Origin: Mucilaginibacter frigoritolerans
GTDB taxonomy: Bacteria; Bacteroidota; Bacteroidia; Sphingobacteriales; Sphingobacteriaceae
Length of the DNA: 64,000 nt
NCBI RefSeq assembly: GCF_007830615.1
Contig: NZ_VLLI01000005.1
Coordinates: forward strand, 1-64,000
Direction of reading: 5' to 3'
Part shown: positions 24,826 through 34,642 of the stretch, one piece after another
Numbering within the stretch: position 1 is the stretch's first letter
Layout of the letters: the number at the start of each line of letters is the position of its first letter
The notes under the pieces: model-generated
The model's input: the letters and a program-made list of their open reading frames with translations, nothing else
Databases searched by the model: none
Told to the model about the DNA's origin: nothing
Made by a program: the position numbers and the translations under genes

Positions 24826-27429
24826 TTAAAATTCATTAATAGAGCGCTGCAAAACTGAGGCAAAATCTTCAACATTTGGATGCAAAAGCATTGAGAGATG
24901 GTCGCCCGGGACTTCATTGATTTCAACTCCTTTTTTAGCATATTTTTTCCACCCCAGAAACTCGGTATCATCTATATAATGCGTACATATCTTTGCCTTA
25001 AACAGGTATACATTGTCGTTAAATGGTTCAATTGAATAATTGGCCAGGGCGATTCTTAACTTGTTTCTTACTTTTTTTATCTGCCTGTAAAACTCCTTCG
25101 ATTCCTCGTTTTGCTTCGGTTTGACGCGCAGTCTTTCTAACACATTCCGAAATGCACTGCTGGGGTGGGACAATGAATACTTTACCGATGCAATAACAGT
25201 GGGCAAATGCCTTTTTATTTTTCGGGGAAGAAGGTACGACCAGCTTTTGTATTTTGACTTTTCGGCATCAGTATCAAAAATTATTACCCTAACGTTTTTT
25301 CCTCTTTCAACCAGTTGTCTTCGCATCTCCACTGCAACATATCCGCCGAAAGAGTAACCAGCCAGCAAGTATGGACCGGTTGGGTTTTGATCCAAAATTT
25401 CTTTTACATAGCTGGCGGCGATTTCTTCCATAACCTCCAATGGCGCGTCTCCTTCAAGTCCCCTTGCCTGTAATCCATAAACGGGCTGTTCTTTATCCAG
25501 GTTAATGGCGAGGGAACTAAAATACAGCACATTTAAACCTTCACCATGTATAATATAAAGAGGCGGTTTGGAGCCATTTGGTTTTATTGCTACAAGGGCC
25601 TGCCAGTTTGAGGCTGTGTCATTAAGGTGTATAGACAATTCGCCAATCGTAGGATATTTTAATAAAGCAGCAATAGGCAAACGTTTGCCGGTAACCTTTT
25701 TAATACGGGCCATTATCTGCACAGCAACAAGCGAATGGCCGCCTAGTTCGAAAAAGTTGTCGTAGATGCCTATCTGTTCAATCCCCATTAAATCTCTCCA
25801 TGCAGATGCAAGTTGTTTTTCCAATTCAGTTACTGGTGCTATGTACGGAGTATTGTTGTGTTCTCCAGTGATGTTTGGTTTTGGCAATGCATTTCGGTCA
25901 ATTTTTCCATTGGGTGTTAATGGTACAAATGGTATGAAAACAAAATGATCGGGAACCATATAAGCGGGAAGGTTTTTTAACAACATTTTTTTTAGTTCGG
26001 CCTTTCTTAACTCTGTACCAGTATTCTTGGCATCAGCATTTAAAACCATATAAGCTGCCAGACTAGCACCGCCTGGACTATCTTTTCTTACGGTTGCTAT
26101 AGCATCTTTTATGTCTTTTTCCTTCATTAAGGCATGTTCGATCTCTTCAAGCTCTATCCGGTAACCACGCACTTTTACCTGGTTATCCATTCTCCCAAGG
26201 CATTGTATCTCACCATTTTTGGTGAATCGTCCTAAATCACCCGTACGGTACATTTTTGCAAGTGGTTTTTCTGAAAAAGGATCGTTGATGAATCTTTCAG
26301 CCGTCATATAGGGCTTATTGATGTACCCTTTTGTTACACCGTCGCCTCCGATAAATATTTCTCCCGTCTCGCCATGAGAGAGGTTGTTCTGCAATTCATC
26401 CAGGACATAAATGGTTGTATTGTTTATTGGTTTACCGATTGTAATATCATCAGCACTTTTAATCAGCTTTTGTGTTGAATAAACAGTGGTTTCTGTTGGC
26501 CCATATTGGTTCCAAAGTTCATTACAGCGCGATAAAAGTAATTCGGCAAGGTGCCTTGTCAGTGGTTCGCCCCCGCAAATGATTTTTAAAGGCAGAAAGT
26601 AGTCCCAACCTGCCGCAATTATCATTTGCCATGCATAAGGGGTGGCCTGCATAATGGTAATCTTTTCCTTTTTTATAACATCAAGCAACAACCATCCGTC
26701 CTGTGCGGTTTCGGTACTTACCAATACGATTTGTGCTCCGCTGATGAGGGGCAGGTATAACTCAAGACCAGCAATGTCAAAGGAAATGGTAGATATTGCC
26801 AATAGTTTATCTTCTGCATTAATGCCGGGTGTTTTTTGCATGCTGAACAGAAAATTGAGCAGGTTTTGATGAGTGACCATAACTCCTTTTGGGGTTCCTG
26901 ATGAACCTGAGGTATAGAGGATATATGCGAGGCAATTTAGATTAACAGATATTCCAGGCTCTCCGGGATCGTAGGTTTCCAACTTTTCCCAGGCATCTTC
27001 GATTAAAAGTTCGGTGGCATTGCTGAGGAAATATTTTTGGTATTTTTTTGATGTCAAAAGCATCGTTGCACATGAATCCAATAACATGAACTCAACCCGA
27101 TCCTTTGGATATAAAGGATCGAGCGGAAGATAGGCTGCTCCTGTTTTAAGGATAGCTAATAACGAGACAATCATTTCAGGGGAACGATCAACCGCCACGC
27201 CGACGATGTCGCCTTTTTGGATGCCATTATCTATTAATAATTTAGCCAGCTTATTTGAATGTTCGCATAAGGTTTGATACGACCAAATACTGTCATTAAA
27301 TTTTATTGCAGTACGATGGGGGTATTTTTTTACGCACTCATCAATATAATGATGGAGTGCTTTGAATGGAAGATGATCCTTAGCCAAATCAGGAGGATTC
27401 CCATTGTATGTAGATATATTGCGATTCAT
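24826..27429 (-). CDS. Stand-alone NRPS module A-PCP-TE (first paralogue)
   Basis: The 867-residue enzyme starts at the ATG at 27429; a TTG at 27450 would add seven residues. Numbering here includes those seven. The adenylation domain spans residues 30-520, with A3 YTSGSSGTPKG (179-189), A4 SFDIAG (Asp225, alpha-amine binding), A5 QYGPTE (315-320), A7 YRTGDLGR and A10 NGKIDR (Lys516). The carrier domain has FFELGGHSL with Ser573 for phosphopantetheine. The thioesterase has GYSFGG (Ser700), FDTD (Asp726) and GDHLSML (His), a full triad. There is no condensation domain, so by itself it can load, tether and release or transfer one amino acid. It ends the exopolysaccharide operon. Confidence 0.9.
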   Translation of the reverse strand: MNRNISTYNGNPPDLAKDHLPFKALHHYIDECVKKYPHRTAIKFNDSIWSYQTLCEHSNKLAKLLIDNGIQKGDIVGVAVDRSPEMIVSLLAILKTGAAYLPLDPLYPKDRVEFMLLDSCATMLLTSKKYQKYFLSNATELLIEDAWEKLETYDPGEPGISVNLNCLAYILYTSGSSGTPKGVMVTHQNLLNFLFSMQKTPGINAEDKLLAISTISFDIAGLELYLPLISGAQIVLVSTETAQDGWLLLDVIKKEKITIMQATPYAWQMIIAAGWDYFLPLKIICGGEPLTRHLAELLLSRCNELWNQYGPTETTVYSTQKLIKSADDITIGKPINNTTIYVLDELQNNLSHGETGEIFIGGDGVTKGYINKPYMTAERFINDPFSEKPLAKMYRTGDLGRFTKNGEIQCLGRMDNQVKVRGYRIELEEIEHALMKEKDIKDAIATVRKDSPGGASLAAYMVLNADAKNTGTELRKAELKKMLLKNLPAYMVPDHFVFIPFVPLTPNGKIDRNALPKPNITGEHNNTPYIAPVTELEKQLASAWRDLMGIEQIGIYDNFFELGGHSLVAVQIMARIKKVTGKRLPIAALLKYPTIGELSIHLNDTASNWQALVAIKPNGSKPPLYIIHGEGLNVLYFSSLAINLDKEQPVYGLQARGLEGDAPLEVMEEIAASYVKEILDQNPTGPYLLAGYSFGGYVAVEMRRQLVERGKNVRVIIFDTDAEKSKYKSWSYLLPRKIKRHLPTVIASVKYSLSHPSSAFRNVLERLRVKPKQNEESKEFYRQIKKVRNKLRIALANYSIEPFNDNVYLFKAKICTHYIDDTEFLGWKKYAKKGVEINEVPGDHLSMLLHPNVEDFASVLQRSINEF

Positions 27430-27614
27430 GTAATTTGTATTTTTTATCAACCATTAATCAAACAAACTTCAAAACGTAAAAAAAGGTTAATTAATGGATC
27501 CATTATATTTTTCAAAAAAAACCTGCTAGGAATGATACGTTTATAATTTTCTTACCCCAAAATCGGCTACAATTGTGCGAATAAAACAATAATCAGCATT
27601 TCAGGTTATTGGCT

Positions 27615-28826
27615 CTAATTCGGTAATGCTGCTACTTTAACAGTATTCCATTCAATGGTATTATATCGCCCGTACCAGAAGTTAGTGATCATGCGGGGAA
27701 TAATCCAACTCCTTTTACATGGCTCGGTTTCCAGGAAAATCAGCGTAGCCAGCAATTCATCTCCCATAATTTTAAAACTCATGGTGTCAATAATCTCTAG
27801 CGACCTGGTAGACATCATTGTTTTTGCAGCGTCAGATAATTGTATGAAGTCCAGAATTTTATCCTGTAATTCTAGTTGATTGCTTGGGTCAAACACATAG
27901 CCATTTTCACCATCCTTTAAAAGCGTTAATCCCGAATTTATCTTGTCACTAAGTAGTACCGGCAAACCTGCAGCCATGGCTTCATTGACCACTAATCCCC
28001 AACTTTCATAAAAACTTGGCGAGATAAAAGCGTCGGCCGAATATAAATACGCCGGGATTTTGTCGTTATCAATAGCCCCTAAAAAAATTACTTTAGTGAG
28101 GTTCATTGATAGGGCAGAGCTTTTTAGTTCAGGAAATAAAGGCCCATCACCAATTATTATCAGGGTATAGGTGTCATCGTGGCTTTCAATAAATTTCCAC
28201 GCTTCCAGCAAGCCCAGAACGTTTTTCTTCTGAACCATTCTTGAAACGCAAATAATCTTTTTGTTGGTTATCTCCTTATTGTGTGCAAATTTAAAAAGTT
28301 CGTTATCTATACAATCAAAGCCATACAGATACCGCATATTTTCTTTACTGTACACTGGGACATATTCAGAATCGTATTCCATTGAAGGCAGCCAAAGTGC
28401 ATCAACCTGATTTGTAATCAAGTTTTTGATTCCCTGTATTATTAAATTTCTTTTTATCCATGATGGCTTACCGTCGTCAAACATAATGAGCTTCTTTTTG
28501 TTCTTTTTCGCCCATCGAAGGCCCAACGCCCCGGAATAAAAAACAATTGACCCGGCAATAATCACATCGGGATCCAGCTCATCTAGTTTCGAAAATACTT
28601 TATCTCTTATCTGATATTTGGTAAGCTCACCGCAACTGTCTTCCGGGAATAAGCAATCCCACCAAGTCTCGGTTTTATTAAAAGTTTCGAAATCATAAGG
28701 GGATCCTTTACCAAACAGCTCAATTGCATAAAAATCAATCCCCTGTGACTTTAAAAACTTATGCAGAAACATTAGCCTTCCCTTCCAATAAACACGGAGG
28801 TCCGTGTGTATTATTACTACTTTCAT
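27615..28826 (-). CDS. Glycosyltransferase family 4-like protein
   Basis: The 403-residue GT-B enzyme has a C-terminal nucleotide-sugar-binding half: VSRMVQKKNVLGLLEAWK, IIGDGPLFPELK and the SFYESWGLVVNEAMAAGLPV motif (Glu-X7-Glu of GT4). The N-terminal acceptor domain begins MKVVIIHTDLRVYWKGRL. It adds a sugar to the lipid-linked repeat unit on the cytosolic side of the membrane. The donor sugar cannot be told. It sits between the GT2 gene and the A-PCP-TE gene (186 bases before the latter's start) on the same strand. Confidence 0.88.
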   Translation of the reverse strand: MKVVIIHTDLRVYWKGRLMFLHKFLKSQGIDFYAIELFGKGSPYDFETFNKTETWWDCLFPEDSCGELTKYQIRDKVFSKLDELDPDVIIAGSIVFYSGALGLRWAKKNKKKLIMFDDGKPSWIKRNLIIQGIKNLITNQVDALWLPSMEYDSEYVPVYSKENMRYLYGFDCIDNELFKFAHNKEITNKKIICVSRMVQKKNVLGLLEAWKFIESHDDTYTLIIIGDGPLFPELKSSALSMNLTKVIFLGAIDNDKIPAYLYSADAFISPSFYESWGLVVNEAMAAGLPVLLSDKINSGLTLLKDGENGYVFDPSNQLELQDKILDFIQLSDAAKTMMSTRSLEIIDTMSFKIMGDELLATLIFLETEPCKRSWIIPRMITNFWYGRYNTIEWNTVKVAALPN

Positions 28827-28919
28827 ATTGTAATTTGCCTTACTTGTTTTGTTTATATTGTATTACCGGGTATGGAAACCTGAAGCCTTTATTTTAAGGC
28901 AGGTGATTTGTTGAATAAT

Positions 28920-29822
28920 TCAATTTTTCACCTTCTCTTCCTTTTTAAACACGTCGTACACGATTGGAAATAATGTTTTGACCCAAAACTTAATGTGAGT
29001 GGTTGGCACCGACAAAGGAAAATGCTTCTTTACATATAACATATGTTGTTTATAGGCCAAGCCTTTGGGGCTATACAAAAATTCGATCCGCTTTTTTAAT
29101 GGGGTACTTTGGGAGAGCCAGGTTACGCCATGGTCGTCGTCACAATGGCCGTAATAACCAGGCGCTATCCAAACATTTACTCCGTTTTTTATAGCGGTCA
29201 AGGTATAGTCATAGTCGGCAATGCCATGTGTGTAAGAGCCTGATAATATTCCTATCTTATCTACAGTTGATTTATCCACCAACATGATATTAGCATTGCC
29301 AATTTCACAGGCAGTAAGCAGGAATGGATCGGGTGTTACTGTAATTGTATCGCCACTGAATTTATTAATGATTTTTTGGCCACCATAGGTTATGGCGCTT
29401 CCATTGCTATCCTGTAAGGTTCCTAATATGATGTTTCCAGGATCGGGCAGCGAATTACAGGCCGAAAGCAAGCGCCCCAGGGCACCTTCAAATAACACAA
29501 CATCATCGTTAAACAAAAGATAGAAATCATAGTCTTCTTTTTTAACTACATGCTCCCAAAGTGTTCGCATGCCGCCCGCCCAAAACAACGATCCAGAGCC
29601 GTTTAAAACATTTACAGTAGGAAAATGAGATTCAACATAAGAGGCTGTACCATCGGATGAATTATCATCCAATAAATAAGCATCAATTTTGTAATTATCA
29701 GAAACTTTTTGATTTACCAGACTTGTTAAAAAAGCTGTCGTTTTTTTTAAGCGGTTATATGAGCAGCTTAAAGCTGCAATCTTTATTTCCTTCTTTGGTC
29801 CACCAGTCATTTTATCCGTCAT
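28920..29822 (-). CDS. Glycosyltransferase family 2 protein
   Basis: The 300-residue protein is of GT-A fold. It has the N-terminal CSYNRLKKTTAFLTSLVNQ, LLDDNSSDGTASYVESH and the donor/metal site FNDDV near residue 113. The SGSLFWAGGMRTLWEH segment is typical of the rhamnosyltransferase-like GT2 branch. There is one hydrophobic patch near the C-terminus but no clear membrane helix. It probably extends the repeat unit. It begins a minus-strand group with the GT4 and the first NRPS gene, divergent from the acyltransferase gene at 30081. Confidence 0.88.
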   Translation of the reverse strand: MTDKMTGGPKKEIKIAALSCSYNRLKKTTAFLTSLVNQKVSDNYKIDAYLLDDNSSDGTASYVESHFPTVNVLNGSGSLFWAGGMRTLWEHVVKKEDYDFYLLFNDDVVLFEGALGRLLSACNSLPDPGNIILGTLQDSNGSAITYGGQKIINKFSGDTITVTPDPFLLTACEIGNANIMLVDKSTVDKIGILSGSYTHGIADYDYTLTAIKNGVNVWIAPGYYGHCDDDHGVTWLSQSTPLKKRIEFLYSPKGLAYKQHMLYVKKHFPLSVPTTHIKFWVKTLFPIVYDVFKKEEKVKN

Positions 29823-30080
29823 CTCATTTACACAACCATTTGAAGCACAACTTGTTTTAAAAAGAGTGCTAATTATTGCTTTTGTAAACGATGGTGCTAT
29901 TTAACCGTTATTAAGGGATCTGATTGCTTATGTCAATAAAAGATTTACTTGTTTTATCGCTAAAAAATTAAGTTGATAAAATGAACTATTTGATGTTTTC
30001 TTTGTTGTTTAACATACTTCGGTGCCTTATTATGTTAATAAAAGCTTGGAGTGTACAAACAATCAAAAAACACTTATCCC
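29823..30080. promoter_or_regulatory. Divergent intergenic region inside the polysaccharide locus
   Basis: This AT-rich stretch must hold the promoter of the plus-strand acyltransferase and probably a promoter for the leftward GT2-GT4-NRPS group. I cannot define boxes with confidence; no strong inverted repeat is visible. Confidence 0.4.
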
Positions 30081-30737
30081 ATGCTTTCATTTTTCATAAG
30101 ATTAATAAAAAAAAGAACATTTAATTCGCACCTAAGGGAGATTGCAGATTATGTTGATGTTGGTAAATCTCATTTATTGATGGGTTTTAAGCTCAATTTG
30201 AATCGGCCAATAGATAAAAAAAAATATGTGAAGATTGGAGACGATACTATTTTGGAATGTACAATTACTTTCGAATCTCCCAATGGAGAAGTAATTATAG
30301 GGAATAACACATTTATAGGTACAAGTACCATTATTTCCCGTTCGCAAGTAGTAATTGAAGATAATGTTTTTATAGCCTGGGGCTGCTATTTGTATGATCA
30401 TGATTCTCATTCAATTGACTATAAAGAACGAGAGAACGACATTTTGCAACAATTATCAGATTTGCGTGCCGGCAGAAATTTTATTAAAAATAAAAACTGG
30501 GATGTAGTGAATTCCCGCCCAATCAAAATCTGTTCAAACGCATGGATAGGAATGCATTGTATTATATTAAAAGGCGTTACAATAGGTGAGGGGGCAATTG
30601 TGGGGGCAGGCAGTGTTGTAACAAAAAACGTTCCTGCGTGGACAATAGTTGGCGGTAATCCTGCCAGAGTGTTGAAAGAAATACCCGAGCATTTGCGAAA
30701 AAAATCAGATCATGATAAATTACTATATACCTTATAA
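30081..30737 (+). CDS. Left-handed beta-helix (hexapeptide) acyltransferase
   Basis: The 218-residue product starts at the ATG at 30081; a GTG at 30051 would add ten residues. Hexapeptide turns run from about residue 65 (IGDDTILECTITF, EVIIGNNTFIGTSTII, VVIEDNVFIAWGCYLYDHD) and again at 165-205 (WIGMHCIILKGVTIGEGAIVGAGSVVTKNVPAWTIVGGNPARV). The His in DHDSHS is the likely catalytic base. Such enzymes transfer acetyl or other acyl groups to a sugar hydroxyl or amine, here probably decorating the polysaccharide. It is the only plus-strand gene in the locus, and its end overlaps the end of the facing GT4 gene by 28 bases. Confidence 0.88.
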   Translation: MLSFFIRLIKKRTFNSHLREIADYVDVGKSHLLMGFKLNLNRPIDKKKYVKIGDDTILECTITFESPNGEVIIGNNTFIGTSTIISRSQVVIEDNVFIAWGCYLYDHDSHSIDYKERENDILQQLSDLRAGRNFIKNKNWDVVNSRPIKICSNAWIGMHCIILKGVTIGEGAIVGAGSVVTKNVPAWTIVGGNPARVLKEIPEHLRKKSDHDKLLYTL

Positions 30738-31846
30738 GTTTGTTCGGCTGTTATTTTCCAGCTAAATCTCTCCAAAACCTTAGGCTGGTGTTTCAATAAT
30801 TCTTTTTTTAATTCACCATTTGACAAGATCATCTTTAATTGATGGGTGAAGTTGTTAAAACTAGCTGGGTCAAAATATAATGCGCCGTTCCCGCCAACTT
30901 CAGGCAAGCTTGATGAACTACTGGCTAAAATAGGGCAACCGGCTTTCATTGCCTCGAGTAGGGGGAATCCGAACCCTTCGTAAACTGATGGCAGTATAAG
31001 GCAGGCGGCATTTTGATAAATAGAAAATAGTTCCTGATCAAGTGCCTGTACAGATTTAACAGCATTACGCAAACCAAATTTATTAAGCCCATCCTGTTCC
31101 AACTGCGTAAACGGAGATCCAACACACAAGAGTTTTAATTCATCATTGCCATCTAATATAGGAACTAAATTCTCAATCATTTTCCAGAAATTCTTATACG
31201 GTGTTTTCCTGTCCCCAATGTATAAAAGATATCGTTGTGGTTGCTCCGTTTTGCTATTTAAAAGGTTGAATTTCTCGCCTTCAACCATATAGTCGGGTGG
31301 GCCGTGGTAAACCATTGAAATTTTGTCTTCGCTAATTCCATAGATATCTTTCAGGTCTCGTTTTGTTGATTCGGAAATACAGATCAGATGATCGGCTCTT
31401 TTAAAGGTGTTTTTACGTTGCTTAAGCCAGTTTTTTATGTCGGGAAAATCTGATGGATATAATTCAGCGATCAGGTCGTGTACTGTAGCGACTATTGGTT
31501 TTTTTAAATTCGCCCCTTTTAAATATTCAGAATCATCAGCAGTAACGTGTATCAAATCTCGGTCACTGTTTCTAAGCCGATGAAATGCGATCAGCTCATT
31601 AATTTTCCCCATATATCTAAGAGCTGTTGAGGAGCCTGCAAGTTTATCAATTTTTTTAAGACCCAGCGGCCTCAAAAAAATGGCGCCATTCCCTTTGCCC
31701 AAATAATAGTTCCGGTAAATAAAAGCCCAGTTGTCAACTTTGCATAGTTTGTTTTCAATTAACGCTTTTTTTAAATTATAAAAATACCGCGACACGCCGC
31801 CTACCCTTTGTATTAAAAAAATCTGATTGTCAAAGTATACTTTCAT
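30710..31846 (-). CDS. Glycosyltransferase family 4 protein (mannosyltransferase-like)
   Basis: The 378-residue GT-B protein has the N-terminal FLIQRVGGVSRYFYNL, a middle HVTADDSEYLKG and VATVHDLIAEL, and the C-terminal LLYIGDRKTPYKNF, ILPSVYEGFGFPLLEAMKAGCP and SSLPEVGGNGALYFDP. The pattern is that of GT4 enzymes of the WbaZ/mannosyltransferase type, fitting a GDP-mannose-derived donor given gmd nearby. It lies 30 bases after the polymerase gene in the leftward operon. Its last nine codons overlap the convergent acyltransferase gene. Confidence 0.88.
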   Translation of the reverse strand: MKVYFDNQIFLIQRVGGVSRYFYNLKKALIENKLCKVDNWAFIYRNYYLGKGNGAIFLRPLGLKKIDKLAGSSTALRYMGKINELIAFHRLRNSDRDLIHVTADDSEYLKGANLKKPIVATVHDLIAELYPSDFPDIKNWLKQRKNTFKRADHLICISESTKRDLKDIYGISEDKISMVYHGPPDYMVEGEKFNLLNSKTEQPQRYLLYIGDRKTPYKNFWKMIENLVPILDGNDELKLLCVGSPFTQLEQDGLNKFGLRNAVKSVQALDQELFSIYQNAACLILPSVYEGFGFPLLEAMKAGCPILASSSSSLPEVGGNGALYFDPASFNNFTHQLKMILSNGELKKELLKHQPKVLERFSWKITAEQTYKVYSNLS

Positions 31847-31876
31847 GGCCGGTTGTTAATTTTTAATAAAGTTGTT

Positions 31877-33154
31877 TTATATTATTTGCGAATTGATTAT
31901 TAAGGATTTGGTGATTTGTTTTTGCTTGGCCAAATTATCCTCATCTACAGGCAATTGTTCGATAAAAGACGCCGGCAAAGAATAATGATATAAAAACAAA
32001 AAGCACAGCATTATAGAAGTTATAAAAATGCATTCGCCAAAGCCAAGAATGAGAATTATCAAAATGGCGTAAATACTAACTTCGATATTTCCGTTTAATT
32101 TTTGGAATAAAGAATAACTTTTAAACAGCAGAAAACCGAGCCCTATCATCCCAAATTGTCCGAAAAAACTAAATATTCCATTTGAAAGTCCTATGTTTTT
32201 TAATAATGGTATGGATTGCTCGTAAATATTGGAAACCCCCCAAATAAGGTTAAACCTAAGAGCATTTATAAGGAATAACATGCTTCCAAAACGGTTTAGC
32301 GGCATAATCTGCCCCATATGGATGTACGTTTGATTTAGAGTTTGTATATTTTTAAGATCTTGCATATCCCTGTTATACGTAACACCAATCTTATCGAATA
32401 AGAATGGAAGCGATGTAGCAAAAGCTATAACCACAGGTACAATTAAAAAGAGCAATTTTGTAAATTTCACCCCTCTTGCGCGAAAAAATAATAGAAGAAC
32501 TAACACGAATGCGATATAGGCAGTTGTGGATAAAGTGGTAATTAATGCTATAGACATCCATATGGCTTTTTTATCGAACGTGAAATTGTTAGTGAAGAAA
32601 TTTAACAGCAGGCCGATAACTAAGAAGAAACCGAAAGCACCAGGTTCCCATGCAAAGCCGGAATTTCTGATAGTATGAACTTTTACATAAGTAAAGAATA
32701 TCATGTTTACGTACCCGTTAAAATGAGCATACGGGAGATTGAGCATTTTGCCAAATGTGTACACTGTATCGCCCGAAATTAGTTGTAAGCAATAAAGCGG
32801 TAAGGAGAGAATTGCCAGGTGGCAGATCACTGTTGCAAGATATTTGATAGATTTCTCTCTTAGAATAACACAAAAAAGAAAACTTGGCAGCACATATTTA
32901 AATAGAAAAATGACATCACTAACCCAGTACTGCAATGGCAATTGGATAAGAAAAAGTGCGCGCAGTGTACAAAAGGTTAGGTAGATTAAAGCAAATTTTA
33001 AAAACAATTGGATGTCACTTTTTAAAAGACGTCCTTTTTCAAGAGCTATCCACAAAAAGAGGCCGTCAATCAGAAACCAGCATATATTCATACCATCGAT
33101 GAAAGTTGCCTTACTGGAAAGAAGTATGAAAATCAAAGTGACAAAATAATACAT
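31877..33154 (-). CDS. wzy: O-antigen/exopolysaccharide polymerase (Wzy-like)
   Basis: The 425-residue protein is almost wholly membrane-embedded, with about ten to twelve hydrophobic helices and a larger periplasmic loop (residues about 255-300, RDMQDLKNIQTLNQTYIHMGQ). The GFAWEPGAFGFFLVIGL segment is characteristic of Wzy/Wzy-ligase-type polymerases. It would join lipid-linked repeat units in the periplasm. The stop lies next to the flippase stop/start boundary (two bases between its start and the wzx stop), indicating tight cotranscription. The assignment rests on topology and context because Wzy sequences are poorly conserved. Confidence 0.8.
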   Translation of the reverse strand: MYYFVTLIFILLSSKATFIDGMNICWFLIDGLFLWIALEKGRLLKSDIQLFLKFALIYLTFCTLRALFLIQLPLQYWVSDVIFLFKYVLPSFLFCVILREKSIKYLATVICHLAILSLPLYCLQLISGDTVYTFGKMLNLPYAHFNGYVNMIFFTYVKVHTIRNSGFAWEPGAFGFFLVIGLLLNFFTNNFTFDKKAIWMSIALITTLSTTAYIAFVLVLLLFFRARGVKFTKLLFLIVPVVIAFATSLPFLFDKIGVTYNRDMQDLKNIQTLNQTYIHMGQIMPLNRFGSMLFLINALRFNLIWGVSNIYEQSIPLLKNIGLSNGIFSFFGQFGMIGLGFLLFKSYSLFQKLNGNIEVSIYAILIILILGFGECIFITSIMLCFLFLYHYSLPASFIEQLPVDEDNLAKQKQITKSLIINSQII

Positions 33155-33156
33155 AG

Positions 33157-34557
33157 CTAATATTTACTGTCTTCAACCAAACTCGGTTCAGATAATATAA
33201 TTTCCTGTGCTTTTTTAGGGTTTTTTAAAACTGCTTTTATTTCCCTTCGCCATACTATCAACTGGATTGTAACCCACAAAGTGGTTGCGTAGGTTAACGA
33301 ATTTAATCCCCAATGAAAATACTTTATAAAAAACAATACCACAGGTACATGTAGAACACCCGTGATAATTGAAACGATAGCCTGCAGTTTTATTCTGCCT
33401 GTTCCATTTAAAACCATAGAATACATCGCAGTAAATAATACCACACTGAAATATATAGCCATATTGAGGCTTAAAATAAAAGGTACGTGGATTTTTGGGC
33501 CAACCCAGATCTTAAATACTGGAACAACTAATAACAATTGTGCTAATATCCCTGCGAACAAAAACCAGGATGTTCTCACCAATTTCCGGATACTATTTCT
33601 GATCCAATCAAAATCATTTAATGCGAAGGCATTGGTGAAAGCGCCCCAGTAAGTAGCCAGTATGATATTGAGTACTAAAGTGGTGGTTGAAAAATACTTA
33701 TATAATAAATTATAAAGCGTGACGTCAGCACCACCGAATTCGCGGGTTATAATTATCTCTGAAGTTGAAAAAAGAAATACACCTGCTATCTGTACTATAA
33801 AAAAAGCCAGGCTCAATCCAAATAGAGACTTACTTTTTGCTAAATTAATATGTTTAAAAGAAGGCCTTATTATTTTATATTGGGTTTTAAATAATATAAG
33901 CGTATATAATAGAAGGACAAAAACCGGCAAAATAGTTTGTGCAAATGCCAGGCTCACCATTGATCCTTTTAAAAATTTGCTGAACAAAACAATAGGGACA
34001 AGCGGAATAAAATTGCATATCAATTGAATAAGATTGGCCTTATATATTTTCTGATCGCCCTGGAGAATGGAAGAGATTGGTTTTAGAAAAAATTGCAGCA
34101 GAAGACCCACAAAAACTGTTGCAACAGTATACAGCAATTCCTTTTCAACCAGCCGGGTATTAAAAATCGAATTCCAGTTAGCAAACTGGAGGAAGATAAC
34201 AAATAGCAGCAAAATGGGGACAACGATCATCAGTAGTATGGCATAAGTGGATGATACGGCAATTTTTGCATCTTCATATTTCCCAACAGCAAAGTACTCG
34301 GCTACCTTGTTCCGGAGTCCGTTTGCCAAACCTATGTCCAGTATGCTTATCCAACTTACGGTTGAAGAAATGGCCAACCAGATGCCGTATTTGTTGGTAT
34401 CGAGCAGCTTAAGGGAGAAAGAGATAGTGAGAAAAGAAACTATAATGCTAACTGCCCTTAATAGAAAAGAGACAACAATATTGAAATTAACCTTGGCCGT
34501 TCGGCCACTGCTTTGATCAAATAACGATGTTATATTATTTTTTAGAAGTTTTATCAC
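33157..34557 (-). CDS. wzx: Polysaccharide repeat-unit flippase (Wzx-like)
   Basis: The 466-residue MOP-superfamily protein has about 12 to 14 hydrophobic helices, beginning FNIVVSFLLRAVSIIVSFLTISFSL with a cytosolic KLLDTNKYGIWLA loop and WISILDIGLANGLRNKVAE. These are typical of Wzx/RfbX flippases, which move undecaprenyl-linked repeat units across the inner membrane. It sits between the Wzc-like kinase (85 bases) and the polymerase. Confidence 0.88.
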   Translation of the reverse strand: MIKLLKNNITSLFDQSSGRTAKVNFNIVVSFLLRAVSIIVSFLTISFSLKLLDTNKYGIWLAISSTVSWISILDIGLANGLRNKVAEYFAVGKYEDAKIAVSSTYAILLMIVVPILLLFVIFLQFANWNSIFNTRLVEKELLYTVATVFVGLLLQFFLKPISSILQGDQKIYKANLIQLICNFIPLVPIVLFSKFLKGSMVSLAFAQTILPVFVLLLYTLILFKTQYKIIRPSFKHINLAKSKSLFGLSLAFFIVQIAGVFLFSTSEIIITREFGGADVTLYNLLYKYFSTTTLVLNIILATYWGAFTNAFALNDFDWIRNSIRKLVRTSWFLFAGILAQLLLVVPVFKIWVGPKIHVPFILSLNMAIYFSVVLFTAMYSMVLNGTGRIKLQAIVSIITGVLHVPVVLFFIKYFHWGLNSLTYATTLWVTIQLIVWRREIKAVLKNPKKAQEIILSEPSLVEDSKY

Positions 34558-34642
34558 GCGTTCAGTATTTATGTTTTTCTCTTACTTTTTTAGCTGTTAT
34601 AAAATCGCGATGTTTTAATTTATTTAACGTTGGAAGCTCCAA

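Noticed and set aside
24826..27429. Siderophore-type NRPS as the explanation for the A-PCP-TE genes
   Set aside because: There are no condensation or cyclisation domains, salicylate/DHB synthesis genes or dedicated receptors nearby; the neighbours are polysaccharide genes.
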